Source: Streptomyces humi (GTDB lineage Bacteria > Actinomycetota > Actinomycetes > Streptomycetales > Streptomycetaceae). Taken from it: DNA of 64,000 nucleotides. Positions 58,819-64,000 of the stretch are shown piece by piece. Position numbers and translations under genes: made by a program. Numbering within the stretch: position 1 is the stretch's first letter; each line of letters opens with the position of its first letter. Below the pieces are notes generated by a model that searched no databases, had not been told where the DNA came from, and saw nothing but the letters and a program-made list of their open reading frames with translations. Where the stretch lies: assembly GCF_001005085.2 (NCBI RefSeq), contig NZ_LBMU02000037.1:62001-126000 (forward strand). The letters are read 5' to 3'.

Positions 58819-59520
58819 TCATCCGGTCAGGCGCACCCGCACCCCGGCCTCCCAGCTCCGCAACACCGCTTCCACCGCCCCCGCGATCCGCCGCCTTGCC
58901 TCGTACCTGGGCACCCCGCCCATCAGCAGCTGGTCGTACGGCGTGTCCATGTGCCGTACCGCCGCCACCACCGCCGAGATCACCGCCCCCTCCGTCAGTG
59001 CCCGCCCGGCCGCGGTGCGACCCACCCGCCCGCTGCCTCGCAACGACGCGTGCGCAGCGATCGCCGTGGCCCGCTCCACCGGACACCCCGGAAACAGGCG
59101 CAGGATCTCCGCCGCGAACGCCTCCGTGAACCGCACGTCCTGCGCCGCCCGCAGCCTCGCGTCCCGCGCCCGCCGACGCCGCCGGGCCTCGGCGTCGGCC
59201 AGACACCGCCTCTCGGCGCGGACCAGCGCGGCCTCCTCCACCAGGACGCCCTGCCGCTCGTACCGGCTCTTGCGCCGGTTGAACCGCACCACCACCGCCG
59301 ACAGCGTGCTCTCCTCCCGCGACCGCCGGGTCAGCGCGGTGTCCCCGCGGGGCAGGAACACCAGATGCCCGAGATCGGCGCAGTCCAGACACCGCGGCGC
59401 CCCGTCCTCCAGCACCAGCAGCGACAACGGCCCCCGCCGGCAGGCCGCGCACCGCTTGTGCCGCAGCGGCTGCACGACCAGCAGTCCACCGTGGTGAGGA
59501 GGAGTCGCGAGGCGTGTCAT
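58819..59520 (-). CDS. DUF2293 domain-containing protein
   Basis: A 233-residue protein with a DUF2293 domain in its C-terminal half (TEAFAAEILRLFPGCPVERATAIAAHASLRGSGRVGRTAAGRALTEGAVISAVVAAVRHMDTPYDQLLM). The N-terminal half contains a zinc-finger-like CAACRRG ... CLDC pair (RCAACRRGPLSLLVLEDGAPRCLDCADLGHLVFL) and a basic segment (RRRRRARDARL). The cysteine pairs and the basic region suggest nucleic-acid binding, but no function is known. ATG 59520 begins it. It lies 16 bp before the DUF1772 gene, probably in one operon. Confidence 0.88.
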   Translation of the reverse strand: MTRLATPPHHGGLLVVQPLRHKRCAACRRGPLSLLVLEDGAPRCLDCADLGHLVFLPRGDTALTRRSREESTLSAVVVRFNRRKSRYERQGVLVEEAALVRAERRCLADAEARRRRRARDARLRAAQDVRFTEAFAAEILRLFPGCPVERATAIAAHASLRGSGRVGRTAAGRALTEGAVISAVVAAVRHMDTPYDQLLMGGVPRYEARRRIAGAVEAVLRSWEAGVRVRLTG

Positions 59521-59778
59521 ACGCGGTTCCCTGCCCGTTACGGGCACTGGTTGCACGTCCTTCGCAGCCCTGACCAAGACGTCCTCACCGCCCTGGAGAA
59601 GGCCGGGGCCGAGGAGAAGACGACTCGGTACGACGAGACCCCGGACAGCAACCTCGCCGATCCCGGACAGCCACCTCGCCGACCCCCGCTTGAGCCCCCC
59701 ACCCCGCGCCCTCCGCCCGGCGCCCCCGCCCCGTGCCCCGTGCCCTGCGCCCCGTGCCCTGCGAGGCATCATGGCCCC

Positions 59779-60411
59779 GTGCGACTCGAAGCGATCACCT
59801 GGGACCGGCTCGCCGACCGCCTCGCCGAGCGGCTGGCCGACCTGAAGCCCGCCGACGGGGGTGCCTGGCCGCGCGTCGCCTTCGACGGCGCCCCCGCCGC
59901 CCGGCCCGGGGACCTCGCGGAGCGCGTCGGCGAGGCGCTGCGGGTGCGCGGCAGGCCGTCCCTCGTCGTGGGCACCGAGGGCTTCCTGCGGCCCGCCTCA
60001 CTGCGTCTGGAGCACGGCCGCCGGGACGCGGAGTCGTACTACGGCGGCTGGTTCGACACCAACGCCCTGTGGCGCGAGGTCTTCGGCCCCCTCGACCCCG
60101 GCGGCACCGGCCGTGTCCTGCCCGATCTCTGGGACCCGGCCACCGACCGCGCCACTCGCAGCCCCTACGTCTCCCTCCCGCCCGGCGGCCTTCTGCTGCT
60201 GCACGGGCCGCTCCTGCTGCGGCACTGGTTCCCGTTCGACCTGACCGTCCATCTCCTGCTGACTCCCGGTGCCCTGCGTCGCCGGACCCCTGCGACCGAG
60301 CACTGGACCCTGCCCGCCTTCGAGCGCTACGCGGCCGAGACCGACCCCGCCGGCACGGCCGACGTCCTGGTCCGTGCCGACGACCCCCGCCATCCGGCGT
60401 GGAACGGCTGA
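59779..60411 (+). CDS. Uridine-kinase-like protein lacking a canonical P-loop
   Basis: A 210-residue protein usually annotated as uridine kinase in Streptomyces (GWFDTNALWREVFGPLDPGGTGRVLPDLWDPATDRATRSPYVSLPPGGLLLLHGPLLLRHW ... LTVHLLLTPGALRRRTPATEHWTLPAFERYAAETDP). The position of the P-loop reads VAFDGAPAARPGDLAERV, without GxxxxGK(S/T), so ATP-binding of the usual type is doubtful. GTG 59779 begins it, 6 nt after a CATCAT -10-like box. It may be a degenerate kinase or act with another nucleotide-binding mode. It ends 6 bp from the end of corA (convergent). Confidence 0.8.
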   Translation: MRLEAITWDRLADRLAERLADLKPADGGAWPRVAFDGAPAARPGDLAERVGEALRVRGRPSLVVGTEGFLRPASLRLEHGRRDAESYYGGWFDTNALWREVFGPLDPGGTGRVLPDLWDPATDRATRSPYVSLPPGGLLLLHGPLLLRHWFPFDLTVHLLLTPGALRRRTPATEHWTLPAFERYAAETDPAGTADVLVRADDPRHPAWNG

Positions 60412-60417
60412 GCGCCG

Positions 60418-61545
60418 TCAGAGCCAGCCGTTGCGCCGGAAGCCCCGGTACAGCGCCAGACACGCCGCGGATATGACCCCGAGGACGAGCGGATAGCCGA
60501 ACCGCCAGTGCAGCTCCGGCATGTGATCGAAGTTCATGCCGTACACACCGCACACCATCGTCGGCACCGCGATCACCGCGGCCCACGCCGTGATCTTCCG
60601 CATGTCCTCGTTCTGCGCGACCGTCACCTGCGCCAGATGCGCCTGGAGGATGGAGTTGAGCAACTCGTCGAAGGCCGCGATCTGCTCCTTCGCCCGCGTC
60701 AGATGGTCGAGCACGTCCCGGAAGTAGGTCTGTATCTCCGGCGGGATCACCCGTATCGGCCGGGCGGTCAGCTCCTCCATCGGCCGGCCGAGCGGCACCA
60801 CCGCCCGCTTCAGCTCCAGGAGTTCACGCTTCAGCTGGTAGATCCGGCCCGGATCGGCCCGCGCGCCGTTCTCCGCGAACACATCGGCCTCGACCTGGTC
60901 GATGTCCGCCTGCACCGAGTCCGTGACGTTCAGGTAGTCGTCCACCACATGGTCCGCGATCGCGTGCAGCACCGCCGCGGGACCCTTGGCGAGCTGCCCC
61001 GGCGTGGCCTCCAGCTCCTCGCGCAGCGGCCCCAGCGAACCGTGCCTGCCGTGCCGGACCGTGATCACGAAGTCCTCGCCGACGAACACCATGATCTCCC
61101 CGGTGTTCACCACCTCGCTGGTCGCCGTCAGCTTCTCGTGCTCGACGTAACAGACCGTCTTGAACACCGCGAACAGCGTCTCGCCGTACCGCTCCACCTT
61201 CGGGCGCTGATGGGCCTCGACCGCGTCCTCCACCGCCAGCGGGTGCAGATCGAAGAGTTCGGCGATGCCCGCGAACTCGCCGTCCGTCGGTTCGTGCAGC
61301 CCCAGCCACACGAACCCCTGGCCCTTCTTGCGCACCCGCTCCACCGCCGAGTACAGATCACTGCACTCCGGCACCCGCACGCCTTCCTCGTACGTCACAC
61401 AGTTGACCACCGAGGAGCCCAGCGGGGACCGCGCGTGATGGTTCAGGTCGACGCGGGGGCGCCGCCGGGCAAGCCGCGCGACCTTGCGCAGACCGCCGGC
61501 CCTGCCCAGCCCCGTGACCTTCCGCAGATTCCCTGCCATCGTCAT
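60418..61545 (-). CDS. corA: CorA-family magnesium/cobalt transport protein
   Basis: A divalent cation channel of 375 residues. A long cytoplasmic domain (about 35-310) is followed by two C-terminal transmembrane helices. The first ends in the ion-selectivity motif GMN (CGVYGMNFDHMPELHW, about 336-338), and the second is PLVLGVISAACLALYRGF. The family region WLGLHEPTDGEFAGIAELFDLHPLAVEDAVEAHQRPKVERYG is clear. It functions as a pentameric channel in known structures. ATG 61545 is chosen because GAGGAG lies 6 nt before it, while ATG 61539 is 6 nt further in. It converges with the uridine-kinase-like gene. Confidence 0.95.
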   Translation of the reverse strand: MTMAGNLRKVTGLGRAGGLRKVARLARRRPRVDLNHHARSPLGSSVVNCVTYEEGVRVPECSDLYSAVERVRKKGQGFVWLGLHEPTDGEFAGIAELFDLHPLAVEDAVEAHQRPKVERYGETLFAVFKTVCYVEHEKLTATSEVVNTGEIMVFVGEDFVITVRHGRHGSLGPLREELEATPGQLAKGPAAVLHAIADHVVDDYLNVTDSVQADIDQVEADVFAENGARADPGRIYQLKRELLELKRAVVPLGRPMEELTARPIRVIPPEIQTYFRDVLDHLTRAKEQIAAFDELLNSILQAHLAQVTVAQNEDMRKITAWAAVIAVPTMVCGVYGMNFDHMPELHWRFGYPLVLGVISAACLALYRGFRRNGWL

Positions 61546-61795
61546 CCGGATCTCCTCGCGTGGATCCCCTCGCACACCGCTTCCGCGCCTTGTCCGGCAA
61601 GTCTGCCAGCCCGGTGTGAGACACGGGTAAGGCTGTGGGAACAGCGCGTTCCGGTTGGTTCCTGACTGTGGACAACCGGAACCCCGGCGCCGGTTCCCGC
61701 CGTTCGGTGACGGGTTCCCCGCGTCGGGCCGACACACTCTCGCCGCACCGGCGTCGACCGTCCCGGACAAGCCGGGCAACTGGGATCATCACTTC

Positions 61796-62590
61796 ATGAC
61801 ACAAGCCGACGGGTACCTTCTCGACAACCGTCAGAGCGAGGCCGGACAGCGTTTCGACGCCTTCGCCCGCCTCTTCGACCCCACGACCTTCCGGCATCTC
61901 GAGGCGGCCGGTCTCAAAGCTGGCTGGCGCTGCTGGGAAGTGGGGGCGGGCGGCACCTCCGTGGTGTCCTGGCTCGCCGGGAAGGTGGGGCCGTCCGGCA
62001 AGGTCGTGGCCACCGACATCGACACCTCGCTGCTCACCGCGGTCGCCCAGGCACCCGTCGAGGTCCGCACCCACGACGTCGGCGCCGAGGAACCGCCGGG
62101 AGAGGGCTTCGACCTGGTGCACGCGAGGCTGGTCCTGGTCCATGTGCCGGACCGGGAAAGGGCGTTGCGCGCCATGATCAAGGCTCTGCGTCCCGGCGGT
62201 CGACTGCTGGTCGAGGACGCCGACCCCGCCCTCCAGCCCCTCACCTGCCCCTACGAGTACGGCCCCGAGCAGCAACTCGCCAACCGGCTCCGCCAGGGTT
62301 TCCGCAAGCTGCTGGCCGAACGCGGCGCCGACCTGTCGTACGGCCGCAAGCTCCCGCGGCTGCTCCGTGAGGCAGGACTGCGCGACGTGGAGGCCGACGC
62401 CCACTTCCCGGTCGCCTCACCCGCCTGCACCGCGCTGGAGGCCGCCACCGTCCGGCAGATCCGCGACCGGCTGGTCACGGCCGGCCTGGCCACGGACGCC
62501 GACATCGACCGGCACCTGGCCAACGTGGAGGCGGGCACCATGGACCTCGCCACCGCCCCGATGATCTCGGCCTGGGGCCGCAAGGAGTAG
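61796..62590 (+). CDS. Class I SAM-dependent methyltransferase
   Basis: A 264-residue methyltransferase. Motif I is RCWEVGAGGTSVVSWLAGKVG, motif II is KVVATDIDTSLLTAV, and FDLVHARLVLVHVPDRERALRAMIKALRPGGRLLVEDADPA completes the core. The C-terminal half includes ANRLRQGFRKLLAERGADLSYGRKLPRLLREAGLRDV. No substrate can be named. The gene lies in the same direction as nothing else nearby, so it is probably monocistronic. ATG 61796 is selected. Confidence 0.88.
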   Translation: MTQADGYLLDNRQSEAGQRFDAFARLFDPTTFRHLEAAGLKAGWRCWEVGAGGTSVVSWLAGKVGPSGKVVATDIDTSLLTAVAQAPVEVRTHDVGAEEPPGEGFDLVHARLVLVHVPDRERALRAMIKALRPGGRLLVEDADPALQPLTCPYEYGPEQQLANRLRQGFRKLLAERGADLSYGRKLPRLLREAGLRDVEADAHFPVASPACTALEAATVRQIRDRLVTAGLATDADIDRHLANVEAGTMDLATAPMISAWGRKE

Positions 62591-62630
62591 CCCCGCCCCG
62601 CCGCGCGCCGTTGCCGGCCGCTCTGCCGTG

Positions 62631-63557
62631 TCAGCCGTGGGCCGGGGGTCTGGCGCCCACGCGGCCCACCGCCCGCGCGCCCGCCCGGCAACCCCGCGCC
62701 GCCGCCTCCTCGGCGTCCGCGCCGGCGACCAGCGCGGCAAGGAACGCCCCGGTGAAGGCGTCACCGGCGCCCGTGGTGTCCCGGGGCGTCGCCGGTGCGG
62801 CCGGGACCCGCGCGACCACCACGCCCGCCCGGGCCACCAGCGCGCCCTCCGCGCCCGCCTTGGCCACCACCAGCGGCACCTGACGGCTCAACTTGGCCGC
62901 CGCGTCCGCCGGATCCGGCAGCCCCGTCAGCAGACAGGCCTCGTCCCGGCTCGGCAACAGGACGTCCACGCCCTCGACGAGTGCCAGGAACCGGTCCACA
63001 CCCAGTGCCACGAGGAACCCGGCCGACGCCGGATCCACGCTCACCGGGACACCCCGCGCGCGTGCCGACGCCAGGGCGACCGCCACCAGTGCCCGGCCCG
63101 GTGCGGAGAACAGCAGATAACCGGAGAGATGCAGCCGGGCGGCCCCGTCGAGCAGCGTGTCCGACCAGTCGGCCGGCTCCAGCCGCAAGGACGCCCCGCT
63201 GTCCGTGAGGAAGGTGCGCTCCGCCGAGGCACCGCCGTCCACCAGGCAGACCACCGTCCCGGTGGCGGCCTCGGGATCCACCACCAGCCGCGGCCGCACC
63301 CCGGAGGCGACCAGTTCCCGCTCGTGCCACTCGGCCGCGTCCGCGCCGACCCGCCCGAGCAGCCGCACGTCCGCACAGCCCGTGTGGGCGGCCCAGCAGG
63401 CCACGTTGGCCCCGGCACCACCGGGCAGGGTCCGGATCACGGCAGCCGTGTCGGTGCCGGCCGCGAGCGGCCCCCGGTGCCGCGCGACGACATCGGTGAC
63501 GACGTCCCCGACCACGAGCAGCGCACCGCCCGGTACCGCCTCCCGCGCGGTGGTCAC
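62631..63557 (-). CDS. psuK: PfkB-family carbohydrate kinase (pseudouridine kinase-like)
   Basis: A 308-residue PfkB/ribokinase-type kinase. The first PfkB signature is VIRTLPGGAGANVACWAAHTG, followed by GRVGADAAEW, SVDPASAGFLV, LLPSRDEACLLTG and the second signature DTTGAGDAFTGAFLAALVAG, with the catalytic Asp in GAGDAF. GTG 63557 overlaps the stop of the PsuG-like gene (GTGA), so it is co-translated. In that context it probably phosphorylates pseudouridine to pseudouridine 5'-phosphate, which PsuG then cleaves. The substrate assignment rests on the neighbour. Confidence 0.85.
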   Translation of the reverse strand: MTTAREAVPGGALLVVGDVVTDVVARHRGPLAAGTDTAAVIRTLPGGAGANVACWAAHTGCADVRLLGRVGADAAEWHERELVASGVRPRLVVDPEAATGTVVCLVDGGASAERTFLTDSGASLRLEPADWSDTLLDGAARLHLSGYLLFSAPGRALVAVALASARARGVPVSVDPASAGFLVALGVDRFLALVEGVDVLLPSRDEACLLTGLPDPADAAAKLSRQVPLVVAKAGAEGALVARAGVVVARVPAAPATPRDTTGAGDAFTGAFLAALVAGADAEEAAARGCRAGARAVGRVGARPPAHG

Positions 63558-64000
63558 CTCGCGGACCACGCCGAGGCGATCCGGGCCGCCAGCCGCACGT
63601 TGCCGCGCACCGCCGCCAGGTTGGCCTCCAGCGAGGCCCCGTCCGTGTGCCGGACCAGGTACCCGAGCAGGAACGGGGTGACCGCCTGCCCGGTGATCCC
63701 CTCCGCCTCGCACGCCCGCAGCGCGTCCGCGAGCACGCGCGCGTGCAGCTCCGGATCCAGCTGCTGCTCCTCCGGCACGGGGTTGGCGACGATCAGCGCC
63801 GTGTCCGCCGCGGCGAGCGTGTCCTGGGCGCGCATGACGTCCACGACCTGCTCGGGGGTGCGAAGCGTCCAGTCGACCGGGTGTCCGGAGTCGGACAGGT
63901 AGAAGCCGGGGAAGCGGTCCGTGCCGTAGCCGGCCACCGCGACGCCCATGGTCTCCAGGCGCTGGAGGGTGGCCGGCACGTCCAGGATCGACTTCACGCC
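63554..64000 (-). CDS. psuG: Pseudouridine-5'-phosphate glycosidase, 5' end outside window
   Basis: The C-terminal 148 or so residues of a PsuG protein: PATLQRLETMGVAVAGYGTDRFPGFYLSDSGHPVDWTLRTPEQVVDVMRAQDTLAAADTALIVANPVPEEQQLDPELHARVLADALRACEAEGITGQAVTPFLLGYLVRHTDGASLEANLAAVRGNVRLAARIASA. The GYGTDRFPGFYL, IVANPVPEEQQ and GITGQAVTPFLL segments are characteristic. The enzyme cleaves pseudouridine 5'-phosphate to uracil and ribose 5-phosphate. Its stop overlaps the PfkB kinase start, so both belong to a pseudouridine catabolism operon. The start lies right of the window. Confidence 0.93.
   Translation of the reverse strand, partial: GVKSILDVPATLQRLETMGVAVAGYGTDRFPGFYLSDSGHPVDWTLRTPEQVVDVMRAQDTLAAADTALIVANPVPEEQQLDPELHARVLADALRACEAEGITGQAVTPFLLGYLVRHTDGASLEANLAAVRGNVRLAARIASAWSAR

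Overview
The window is a high-GC actinobacterial chromosome segment, almost certainly Streptomyces. The evidence is the strong GC bias at third codon positions, frequent GTG starts, leaderless TANNNT promoters, Tat and lipobox secretion signals, a WhiJ/AbaA-type regulator cluster with a DUF397 gene, and a TTA-containing (bldA-type) gene. From memory, the order nucleotidase - pyk - ANTAR regulator - liv operon - polA - transglycosylase - hrpB - rpsA - coaE matches the core of the S. coelicolor chromosome near SCO2015 to SCO1990. I could not check that by alignment.

Region by region: 1-11 kb holds central metabolism and transport: a secreted 5'-nucleotidase, pyruvate kinase, an odd tRNA(CAA), an ANTAR response regulator, and a five-gene branched-chain amino-acid ABC transporter (livK-livH-livM-livG-livF, minus strand). 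11-23 kb holds two small exported proteins, a thioesterase, a formate-dehydrogenase-like molybdoprotein, DNA polymerase I, a secreted lytic transglycosylase and membrane proteins. 23-31 kb holds the HrpB helicase with unusual hexanucleotide arrays, a methyltransferase, ribosomal protein S1 with its promoter, a PAC2 protein and dephospho-CoA kinase. 31-38.5 kb is accessory: an acyltransferase, a methyltransferase, a MmyB-type regulator divergent from a DUF1330/SnoaL pair with a perfect palindrome between them, DoxX, an Hsp15-like S4 protein, UdgB and a secreted LamG protein. 38.5-42.6 kb is a GntR-controlled NCS1 permease and hydantoin-racemase unit, followed by a RidA/GNAT pair.

The most interesting segment is 42.8-47.4 kb. 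It is a three-gene minus-strand operon: a DUF262 protein, an OLD-like ATPase with DUF3696 features, and an uncharacterised 312-residue protein with a TTA fifth codon. It is divergent from an apparently leaderless gene of a conserved actinobacterial family. A tRNA 3'-end-like sequence lies just beyond. The layout is that of an anti-phage defence operon in a possible former integration site.

47.7-64 kb holds a FUSC membrane protein, DUF899, an ABC exporter, a WhiJ-like developmental cluster (ATPase, XRE/DUF5753 regulator, DUF397, DUF574 methyltransferase), an orphan GltD, a DUF1772 protein, a DUF2293 protein, a uridine-kinase-like protein without a P-loop, CorA, a methyltransferase, and a pseudouridine catabolism pair (PfkB kinase and PsuG) cut by the window edge.

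The window is unusually rich in short tandem repeats. An 11-bp array of about 14 units lies upstream of gltD, hexamer arrays lie inside hrpB, and three separate tandem duplications each copy the stop codon and 3' end of a gene.
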